Under the pieces are notes generated by a model, which was not told where the DNA came from, searched no databases, and saw only the letters and a program-made list of their open reading frames with translations. Below are positions 1 to 8,400 of a stretch of 20,000 bases of DNA, piece after piece. The stretch comes from Chromera velia (Eukaryota > Sar > Chromeraceae). The stretch is from contig JAHBMJ010001950.1 of the NCBI GenBank assembly GCA_018398765.1, positions 1 to 20,000 on the forward strand, in the 5' to 3' direction. The translations under genes and the position numbers were made by a program. Position 1 is the stretch's first letter. Each line of letters starts with the position of its first letter.

Positions 1-20
1 CCCCCCCCCCCCCCCCCCCC
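1..20. other. Homopolymer C run at window edge
   Basis: Twenty consecutive C bases open the window and interrupt the histidine kinase coding exon that reads leftwards. A 20-G run inside a conserved kinase core would encode polyglycine, which is not expected after the HisKA helix. A contig-end or gap artefact is the simplest reading. Confidence 0.6.
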
Positions 21-354
21 GGCCCCGCGATCTGCCGAATCTCAGTCGACGTCAAAAGCTCGGAATGGATCGCTTCAAATTCCACCAGCGCCATCATGGC
101 TGCGTTCAGGGGGTTCCTCAGCTCGTGCATTATGTACGCAAGAAACCTTTGCTTCGCATCTTCCGTCTGTTTGTGGAGCTCCAGGGCTCGTTTAGCCGTC
201 TGGATCTCCTTCACCAACGTCCGACTGACGATCCCGCGGAAACTTCCGGCGACTCCAGCGGTGAAAAGACCTACGGCCACAGCGAAAGCGTTCAGAATCC
301 AGAAATGAACACGCGAGAACTGAATCGACACGAGTATCATCTTGATGAGCCACC

Positions 355-400
<46 letters not shown>

Positions 401-891
401 ACGCACGCACAGAGACAGACAAAAAGAGAGCAAGAGAGCGAGAGTTGCACATCTCCGCTGCATGCATGAATCTTCTATATATGCGATCTCAGTTGGGGCG
501 AGCATGCGGGCATGCATGTATGGGTTCGCAGGACCCCCCCCCTGGAGACCCACTTACCAACGCTTCCTTGTTGATGGTGCTGGAGGCAAGCCGGCATTCC
601 TCGGGCTTCCTTCCTTTCCGTGGTGTCCACTGTCACCGTCAGATGAAGCAAGAGAATGAAGACTAAGAACCAGTAGAAGCTCCAGGCCTCTTTTTGCTGG
701 TGAGTCTTGAAGGTTGATATTTCTTTCGGCTGAAAGAAGGGAAATCCAACCAAAATCATACACACGGCCCACAAAAACCCAAAAATCGCCTGTTGAAGGC
801 CAAAAGCACCCGTCAACGCGAAGACGACGTCAACGAAGATGGTGGCGACAGCCACAGCTCCGAGGTATGGGGCGACGAAGTCCAGCTGCAT
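1..891 (-). CDS. Membrane-bound sensor histidine kinase, 5' part (partial)
   Basis: Two exons on the minus strand, 891-558 and 354-1, running off the window. The start ATG (891-889) has an in-frame TGA directly upstream. The donor is GTAAGT at 557 and the acceptor GTGCAG ends at 355; the intron is 203 nt with a CA/GT repeat. The split codon joins cleanly (334 nt, one base left over) and the frame then stays open to the edge. The product starts with about four hydrophobic segments (roughly residues 8-28, 33-53, 70-88, 129-151), then a basic, coiled-coil-like linker (about 155-183), then the HisKA H-box FLAYIMHELRNPL. The putative phosphoacceptor is His188, codon 127-125. In this family the His is autophosphorylated and passes phosphate to a receiver domain. 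The ATPase domain, and any receiver, lie outside the window. The stimulus is unknown because no recognisable sensor domain is seen. Family is firm from the H-box; the exon join is inferred. Confidence 0.8.
358..410. repeat. (CA)n/(CGCA)n microsatellite
   Basis: Dinucleotide CA repeat grading into GCAC units. It lies in the single visible intron of the histidine kinase gene and abuts its 3' splice site, so on the minus strand the intron ends in a GT repeat followed by GCAG. Confidence 0.95.
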
Positions 892-1785
892 TCATTTGCA
901 GGTCCATTGATTGATGCATGTACATAATGATGGACACGCACATTCTCGGTAACGAAGGGGGACGTCTTCATTTGTCCTGGCGGTGATTGCGCATTCCATT
1001 ATTGCATTGAATTTCCCTCCATCAAAGGCACCAGCACGCTTTCTTCGCTCCTCTCCTCGCTGTGCTACTTGCCAACTGTATTTTAATCGAGCTCGAGTGC
1101 CTGACCTGCTTGGAGAAGCACGCCTCCCGAAACTCAGTCTTCGGCTGCAAGCAGGCAGAAGCGAGGACAAGTGCAGAGGAGAATCAATGGCTGAGGGGGA
1201 TTGCTGATGACGTGAGCGAACCACTGTGCAAATTCGGACCATTTTGCCACTAATGGTATTTATCTTTGTCGTGTGTTCCAAGACGTCCCTGCATATAAGT
1301 GTTGCTCCAGTTGAATTTCCAGATTTCCGTTGGATGCTGCCAATGGCTCGTTTCAGTGGCAATCACTATACTCTCGACTCATAGGTGGATTGGAATGGAA
1401 TGTTAAGAGGCGGCATGTGTATGGGAGTAGCTAGCTCACCCTTTTTTTTAGGCGTCCGAATCCGGCCTTTCCTTTCACACGCGGGATACGCGTGCACGAG
1501 AGCTAGCTAGCGCACGAGCGCGCATCGCGTGCCGAAAAAATTCGGACGACGCGCAGAACGGACGAGCGGAATAGAGGCGTACACAAACTTTGTGTTTTGT
1601 CAATTCTGGCGATTCAGCTTCGTTCGGCTTCCCCAAAACGTAACACGGTGAGAGTCACACTGGACTCTAGAAGAGTTTTAGACACCCAACCAGTTAATTG
1701 TGGTTAATTGGGTGAGTGCCTCCGATTGACTGTCAGATATTGTCAGCATAAAACTTATAACAAAATCATAATTACAATTATCAAT
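892..1785. other. Intergenic / 5' flank of the histidine kinase gene
   Basis: No convincing gene. A 156-codon minus-strand open frame (1362-892) shows no recognisable domain or membrane pattern, and I treat it as chance or upstream untranslated sequence. The stretch holds a GC-rich inverted repeat (1453-1548) and becomes AT-rich after about 1660. Confidence 0.5.
1453..1548. repeat. Inverted repeat with nested hairpins
   Basis: CGTCCGAAT at 1453-1461 is exactly complementary to ATTCGGACG at 1540-1548. Just inside, CGGC (1463-1466) can pair with GCCG (1531-1534). The interior contains a perfect 6-bp hairpin, CACGCG/CGCGTG (1478-1494, loop GGATA), and GC-rich, partly palindromic sequence. It could be a cruciform-forming promoter element, a structured RNA or a small element remnant; nothing here decides. 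Confidence 0.5.
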
Positions 1786-1843
1786 TAATCAATCAATCAA
1801 TCAATCAATCAATAATCCAATCAATCAATCAATCAATCAATTG
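1786..1843. repeat. (ATCA)n tandem repeat
   Basis: Tetranucleotide repeat with one interruption. It ends in CAATTG, as does the second array at 2198-2225. Confidence 0.95.
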
Positions 1844-1849
1844 ATCAAA

Positions 1850-2234
1850 GTAAAATGCTAGGTAAAAAAAAAAAAAATGAAACGATCAACTAAACTTTCA
1901 TTTATTCTCTAGTTTATTTTAGAAGTGTCTTGTGAGGCCTCGTGCATGATAAAGCAAACAAAAAGAGCGAGGAAGCCCAAATCACATGCCGTTTCAGATC
2001 AATTTTCAGGCCGGAAAGCCAACGCGGATCCAGAGCCGTGGCTCGAACAACGAACAATCATGCAGCAGCGGCCAGGGCAACAGACTCTGGCGGGCCCCGA
2101 GGGCGGGGTCTGATACCTCAGCTTAGGCTGGGGAACGCCCTGCCCTGCTAGCTCTGGCGACAGATAGACATAGCGGGAAGGCCCCAGGGCGGAACATATC
2201 AATCAATCAATCAATCAATCAATTGCCGTAAAAT
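1850..2234 (+). mobile_element. Possible short non-LTR retroposon with (ATCA)n tail
   Basis: A stretch of about 370 bp ends in an (ATCA)n tail (2198-2225) and is flanked by GTAAAAT on both sides (1850-1856 and 2228-2234), which could be a 7-bp target duplication. The 3' half (about 2060-2197) is GC-rich and unlike its AT-rich surroundings. Tetranucleotide tails are known for several LINE and SINE families. There is no long open frame, and I saw no clear pol III A/B boxes. An upstream (ATCA)n array at 1786-1843 may be the tail of an older copy. Chance repetition in AT-rich DNA remains possible. Confidence 0.35.
2198..2225. repeat. (ATCA)n tandem repeat, second array
   Basis: About seven copies of the same tetranucleotide as at 1786-1843, again ending in CAATTG. 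It is the putative 3' tail of the retroposon-like segment. Confidence 0.95.
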
Positions 2235-2299
2235 ACCTCCATGACACTACAAGCTACTTGAAAATTCTTTCGCTCTGGCGGATTTGACGCCGGATCAAC

Positions 2300-2478
2300 T
2301 TGAAAGTCTACGCCGCAGGCGTGGACTATGCTAGGGACTATGTTTTGAAAGTCTACGCCGCAGGTACGGGCTATGTCTTGAAAATCTTTACCACAAATGT
2401 GGACTATGTCTTAAAAATTTGTGCCGCAGATGCGGGCTATGTCTTAAAAATTTAAGTCACAGACGCGGATCGACTTTG
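2300..2478. repeat. Degenerate 33-bp tandem repeat, five copies
   Basis: Copies begin at 2300, 2345, 2378, 2411 and 2444. Units 2-4 are each exactly 33 bp, start TTGAAA or TTAAAA and end CTATGTC. The first unit is followed by a short duplicated GGGACTATGT segment and the last is decayed. The period is a multiple of three, but no long frame spans it. Most differences between copies are transitions. Confidence 0.8.
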
Positions 2479-2686
2479 TTTTAAAACTCATGACTAATAA
2501 TTTTTAAAGTAAGTGTTTAAGGTTATTTTAAGGTCTCTCACTTCTCTATAAAACCTGTTGTATAAAAAATCTGCAATTACTTAGTTTGTATGCTTGACAA
2601 TCGCAAGTTTAACCAGTTTAGCATAGTGTGGCAGTGGATGGGCCGTAGAGCCACGTCGCTGGCGCGGACGACTTGAACTTAGAAAT
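2479..2686. other. Intergenic, no feature seen
   Basis: AT-rich sequence between the 33-bp repeat array and the purine tract. I see no open frame of note, no splice-bounded exon and no RNA gene. Confidence 0.5.
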
Positions 2687-3004
2687 AGAGAGAGAGGGAA
2701 AGAGAGAGAAGAAAAAGGAGAAGAAGAAGAATTGAAGAACAGGGGAAACAAGGAAGCGTGAAGGAAGCTAGGAAGGAAGGAAGAAGGAAAGAGAGAGAAG
2801 GGAGGAAGGAGGGAAGGAAGGAAGGAAGGAAGGAGGAAAGAAAGGAAGATAGGAAGGAAGATAGGAAGGAAGGAAGGGAGGAAGGAGGGAAGGAAGGACG
2901 GAAGGAAGGAAGGAAGGAAGGAAGGAAGAAAGGAAGGAAGGAAGGCTAGGAAGGAAGAAGGAAGGAAAGGAAAGCCAAAGGAAAGAAGGAAAGAAAGAAG
3001 GCAT

Positions 3005-3041
<37 letters not shown>

Positions 3042-3042
3042 A

Positions 3043-3078
<36 letters not shown>

Positions 3079-3298
3079 AAAAAAAAAAAAGAAAAAAAGA
3101 AAAAAAGAAAAACAGAAAGAAAGAAAGAAAGAAAGAAAGAAAAAAGAAAAAAAGAAAAAAAGAAAAACAGAAAGAAAGAAAGAAAGAAAGAAAGGAAGGA
3201 AGGAAGGAAGAAAGAAAGAAAGACAGAAAGACAGAAAGAAAGAAAGAAAGAAAGAAGAAAGACAAAAAGAAGGAAGACAAAACGAAGGAAGGAAGAAG
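2687..3298. repeat. Compound polypurine tract (GGAA)n/(GAAA)n
   Basis: About 610 bp of almost uninterrupted purine on the plus strand, moving from GAGA through GGAA to GAAA units with short poly-A islands. The apparent long open frames here, on both strands, are only low-complexity Lys/Arg/Glu or Phe/Leu/Ser repeats. Such mirror-symmetric purine tracts can form intramolecular triplexes. Confidence 0.95.
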
Positions 3299-3542
3299 TC
3301 CGGAGGGGGAGTACACTGGCAAAAGGTGAATCAAAGGACCGAATAAGTGCATAAAATAGTAGAGTAACTAAGTGAATCCTTGCACGGACGACATGCATTG
3401 AAGCCTCACCGCAAGCCCCTTGCATTAGCAACAGGCTTGGAATCGACAAAGGAAGTCTGAAAAACTTAAAATCATCTCATATAGACAGGGAGCTCCCCGA
3501 AACTTCATTGATGTGCACAGGATTGAATCAAAATCGTTAATT
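3299..3542. other. 3' flank of the Vps51-like gene
   Basis: Unique sequence between the purine tract and the stop codon of the Vps51-like gene; presumably includes its 3' untranslated region. No further exon could be justified. Confidence 0.4.
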
Positions 3543-4855
3543 TCATCTTGGAGGCCTTTCCGATTCGTCCTTCTCCCTTTCCGATTGCCCCCTTTCTTGA
3601 AGGGCAGCTGCAATTTTGGAATCCTGTCCCGCTTTTTGAAGAAGTCGCCGGAGCTCCGTGAAGTCCTGAATGGAACAATCCATAGGCAAAAAATGAAAAA
3701 AAAAAGGGTTCATTGACAATATGGCAGAGAACATAAATGCACATTCGTTCATTTGTAAGTCGCTCATTCACGGATGCGCACAGGCACGCACAAACACAGA
3801 CAGACGTCAGAGGGAGGATGCGCTCTCTGTCCGCCCACAGAGAGAAGGGCAAAAAAAAAAACAGGATGCGGAATTTCAAATGGTTGTCTGTCTGTCTTTC
3901 TTTCTTTCTATCCTTTCTTTCGCTCCCTCTTTCTCGTTCTCTCGCTCTCTGTGGTGTGTGTGTGTGTGACAAAGAAATGCAAAAAAAAATGGAGAAGTCC
4001 GAGGCAAACATTTGGATGAAAAGCGCAAGGTTGCGCAGAGAAAGTCACGTCAGAAGTGAGGAGATAGGCGGACAGAACGCACACAGAATCTCCACACATC
4101 AGGCATACATGCCAACAGACTTTGATCGGAGCAAAGAGAACAAGCACAATAATCAACAGCAGGAAATCACCACATGAAGAAACATCATAAAGAAAGTGAC
4201 GCAGGGACGCTGCTCCTTGAGGCGAAGGCAGATGAAGAATTCAAGGTACCGGAGATGGAGAAAAAGAGTTGGTTGGCCTCTCTATCAGCCTCCGAATGAA
4301 AGGTGGCCATCCAAAAAGAAAGTCAGTGCATACACAGGCCCATGGGTAGTCCGCCGTACAACTTGCCGCCCTCACATTGTCCTCTGTACTTGCCTGCTGT
4401 GTCAGCATTACAAGGTGTCCGAAAAAAACAAAAGGATGAAGCAAATATACCCCCAACCGCAAGAACGCATCCAAAGCATCAGTCTGCCTCCTCACCTGCA
4501 TTTCCGCCAATTTCTCAGCAGCAAAGTCTGCGTCTAGTCTTGCCATCTCCTCAATGGAGGCAGAGAGGCTGTCGATGTCTGAGTGCATCTCGTCGGCTGT
4601 GCTCTTCACCTTCAGAGAGGCGTCTGTGGCACTGATGAACTTCGCATAGTTCTCATACACGAGCATCTGCAGATCCGCATTCAGGGTCTTCACCTCCTCC
4701 CCCACAACGTTGCACGCCCGCACGGCACCCTTCAGGTCCTCTTTTTGGAGAACGCGCCCTGCATACTTTTGAGCAGAGAAGGAGGGACAGTCCAGGTCGA
4801 TTGACGAAGAATCTTCCCTTTCCTGCCTGCCGGCTCCATGAGATCCTTTGTCCAT
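3543..4855 (-). CDS. VPS51: Vps51-like GARP/EARP tethering complex subunit
   Basis: Exon 1 is 4855-4496, exactly 120 codons; its ATG is the first in frame after a TGA at 4966-4964. It carries the conserved Vps51/COG1/EXO84-type N-terminal helix: DCPSFSAQKY, then TLNADLQMLVYENYAKFISA followed by TDASLKVKS, then an acidic heptad-rich stretch ending KLAEMQ. The donor is GTGAGG at 4495. Exon 2 (3665-3543) follows an acceptor with a long T-rich tract and CAG ending at 3666. It adds 40 residues and ends in TGA, with no GT dinucleotide inside it, so no later canonical donor is available in that exon. The product is 160 residues, close to the short yeast Vps51 and far below animal homologues. In the family the protein bridges Vps52/53/54 at the late Golgi and binds SNAREs to tether endosome-derived vesicles. 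Exon 1 is certain; exon 2 is inferred. Unspliced read-through would give 204 residues with an unrelated tail. Confidence 0.8.
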
Positions 4856-5471
4856 GCTTCTGCTGCACCAATGTTCGATTCCAAGCCTGAGTTGAGTAAG
4901 ATCCCGAACACTGGAAATGCTGGACCACTTATGGTACTGTGGTGTGAGGGAGCGTCTTCTCGATCAAGAAGTTAGTTGACAGACATGAAACGGAGACTGC
5001 ACGCGCATGCAGAACCACCCAGGTCCGTTCAGCCTCAGAACCAGGTCCGTTATGTTTTTGAAAGACTGCATTTGTGCTGGCTGCACGACAGTCCGTCTTC
5101 ACGAATGACAGCAGTGCAGGTATGTACTATTGTATATATTGCTGATTGCTTTGAATCGATATCATGCACAGTCTGGCTGAAGTTGAAGTGGACATGCAGT
5201 CTGAGCGTGTAGACGGGAGTCACGCGGGAATCACGCGGGACATCGCGGGACGACAGACTCAGGTGGCGGCGCGTAGGCGGTCGCGCGGGTTAATTGTGGC
5301 GCGCCCCCGGCCACACCGCACACGAGGCGGTTTTTGGTGCTTTGGCATGAACTTACCGAATTCCGCAACGCGTACGTTCCTCTCTTTGTCGTGTACCCCA
5401 TCGACTTAAACCAAAAAGCTGACGCGTAGTAGGATTTGCCGACCAGATTGCTTTCTTCAAGACGTCCGAGG
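4856..5471. promoter_or_regulatory. Divergent promoter region between the Vps51-like gene and TRAP1
   Basis: Both start codons face away from this 616-bp spacer, so it must supply both 5' flanks. It is GC-rich at 5200-5330. CGCGGGA occurs three times in near-tandem (5223-5229, 5234-5240, 5244-5250), and a further CGCGGG sits near 5285. A 20-codon upstream open frame (5347-5409) precedes the TRAP1 ATG and could matter if transcription starts above it. No clear TATA box was identified. Confidence 0.5.
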
Positions 5472-8400
5472 ATGATTCGATCTCGACTGATCAGGTAAGG
5501 AGGAAACGAACCGGCTCCTTTCGAGCTTGTGACTTTGCTGCCGTCTCCTCACCATTCCACTCCCTGTGTGTGCAGGAGAGGCCTCCAGGCCCTCAGTAGT
5601 GCTCCGCTCGGGAGTCAACACTCTCTTCGGGTGCTTGTATGGCCCTCATGCCGCTCGTTCAGCTCCTCTTCCGCGTCTGGGGAAGGAGACGGCGCCGGCT
5701 CAGGAGAGCAGCACCAGTTCAAGGCGGAGACGAAGAAACTTCTCAACATTGTGGCACACTCTCTGTACACAGACAAGGAAGTCAGTCTGCGCGTTATTTC
5801 CTCTTCATGAACTTACACGTCTGGAAGACGAAACCTGCATCGGGCGTCCGTTCTTCCCACACAGAGAGAAACCTGATTACTGAATTGTTTTCCGTGCAGG
5901 TCTTCATCAGGGAGCTGATCTCGAATGCGAGCGATGCCCTTGAGAAGCTCAGGTTCCTCCAGGCAACCGGTAAAGGTCAGTCAATTGTCCTTCTCTCTGC
6001 ACTCCAGCCGAGAAGGGCTCCTGCTTTCGTTCAGGGCTTCTCTGAGTTGGTCAGCCTGCCATCCCGTCTCCCCATCAATCTGTCTGCCGGACGTTGTCTG
6101 CGTGTTTTGGTTTCTGATTGTTCGTTTCTTCCCCCTGTCGCGCTTCCCTTCTCTGAAATCTTGGCGTGCTCAGTTGAGGACGGACTGCTGGATGCCGAGA
6201 AGGCGCTAGAGATCCGCATCTCAGTCGACCCTGAGAAGAGAACTTTCACCATCGAGGTCCGTCTGGCGGGTAGGATGGCTGGGGTCTGGGAAGGGCGTGT
6301 GTGTTTTTGTGTATGCGGATTCTAACTTTGAAATTGGGCAGGGAGGAAGTCAGTGACTTTGAACGTTTCAGAGGCCAAGCCGGGCCTTCCCGTGTCGTTC
6401 TCGTATTGCTTTCCTTTTTTCAAGCACGTTAATATTAGCACTCCTTTCCCCCCTCCTGGCGGCATTTGCGGCACAACCTGGTATCCCAGTGGCATGCAAT
6501 CCCCTGGCCAGGGGGGTAGATGAAGTAAAAACTCGTTGGCTTTCGCTGTTCAGTCGTTACAGCTTTTTATGGATGAGTGTCCTGCACCCCTGAATTTCAT
6601 TTCCTTCCAGGACACTGGAGTGGGGATGACAAAGGAAGAGATGATCGACCACCTCGGGACAATCGCCAAATCGGGATCCATGTCTTTCCTCGAGGATCCC
6701 TCTCTAGACGCAAAGGACAAGGCCAACGCAATCATCGGACAGTTCGGTGTCGGGTTCTACAGCACATTCGTTGTGGCAGACAAAGTGAAGGTCACTTCCA
6801 GGGCCTTTCACCCAGACAGCAGAGGGTGGGAGTGGGAGTCGGATGGACTCGGCAGCTTCACTGTCACGTCAGTTGCTCTCTCTCTTTCTTTCTCTCTCCC
6901 TCCCTCTCGCTCTTTGTGTGTGTGTGTGTGTGTGTGTCTTCATGCCTGTTTGTCTCTCTGAGCGTCCGTCGATATGTGCCAAGCTGTCTACCAGTTTGGG
7001 TGTGCTTGCGCCAGCTTCCTTCAGCTTGTCTGCCTTGAGTCTCACTGTATCTTCCGCATGTCCTTCTTCTTGAGGAGGCCGGGGGGGGAGTCGAGGGGAA
7101 CCCAGATGTCCTCTTCGCCCATCGATATGTGCCCATCCCACTCTGCACCTGCAGTCGGCATGAACCTCTGTTTGCTGTTTCTGCGATTGTGAACATGAAC
7201 AAAATGCGCCCACGACTGCAGGGAGAAGTTCGACCTTCCTCGAGGCACCAGCATCACGTGTCACTTGAAGGAGGAATGCGGAGAATTCGCAAGCGAGCAG
7301 AGCGTCAAGGCCTGTGCAAAGAAGTTTTCTTCCTTCATCTCCTTTCCCCTAGCCGTCTCTGGTGAGGAGGTCACAGCACAAGAAGCTCTGTGGCTGAAGA
7401 GAAACGCAACCCCAGAGGAACATGAACGATTTTTCCAGTCAGTCAATTCTAATGCCCGGTGAGAGGAAGATGGGGTTCTTCGTGTGATGCACACATGGTG
7501 AAAGAGAACGAGAATCAGCATAGTCGGAAATCGAGGGAGAGAGTTTCACTTTTGCTTTTTTTGCAAGGAGGCAAAAAGAGGAACACAAACACGCCTCAAT
7601 GGAACAATGCTGATTCGGTCATTCTTACGACTGCTTTGAAGCTCTTTCTGTGAGGGTGTGCCGGTCGCTGTCTTCTCGTCCATCTCTTGCTCTGCCCCCT
7701 CACTCCCTTCCCCCCTTTCTGTCTGACCCGATCGATCCCTTCGTGCCCTCAGATTTCTCAGCGGCGACTCCTACTCAAAGCCCCTCTACTCGCTGCCCTT
7801 CCACACCGATGCGCCTCTCTCAATCAAAGTAAGTATCAATTGGAAGGCTGCGAAACCATTAATCAAAACAATTCTCCTGTGACTCTTTTTTACTCCCCAC
7901 GCACACGATATGTAGTCAGTTGAGGGGAAGAGGGTACAAATGTGTCGGGTCGGTGCTTTTTTGCTTCTCTTTCTTGCGTCTATTTTGCCACCGCAAAGCA
8001 TCCGTCTCTTCAGTCCACTGCCTGCTTTCCTCACTCTGCCCTTTTACACCTGCCTGCCTTCTTGCCTGTCTCTCTGTGATCGCCTGGATGCATGCAGTCC
8101 GTTTTCTACGTTCCCGAGACGGCCCCCATGCGTCTGTTCCAAAACACGCGGGAGGAGGTCGGGGTCTCTCTCCACTCTAGGAGAGTTCTCGTGAAGAAGG
8201 CAGCAACAGAAATCGTCCCTCGCTGGCTGGGATTCGTCAAGGGAGTCGTGGACTGTGATGACCTTCCTCTGAACGTCTCCAGAGAGAACATGCAGGTTGG
8301 TTGGTTTCTGGGGAATTGAATGAGTGGGTGGGGGGCTGAGGGCGCATAATTTTCTCACTCTGGTCCTCTTTGTTCGCCTGTTTTGTTTCTGAGTCCAAGA

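Noticed and set aside
892-1362. 156-codon minus-strand open frame upstream of the histidine kinase
   Set aside because: No domain, no membrane pattern, Arg/Ser-rich composition and no splice logic joining it to the kinase ATG, which has its own in-frame upstream stop.
2300-2478. CRISPR-like array
   Set aside because: The copies are directly contiguous with no spacers, and the genome is eukaryotic.
2768-3449. Long open frames of up to 194 codons across the purine tract
   Set aside because: They encode only Phe/Leu/Ser or Lys/Arg/Glu repeats dictated by GGAA/GAAA units and exist on both strands.
3505-4011. 168-codon minus-strand frame inside the Vps51-like intron
   Set aside because: It is made largely of repeat-derived His/Thr, Arg/Glu and Phe runs and overlaps the better-supported exon 2 in another frame.
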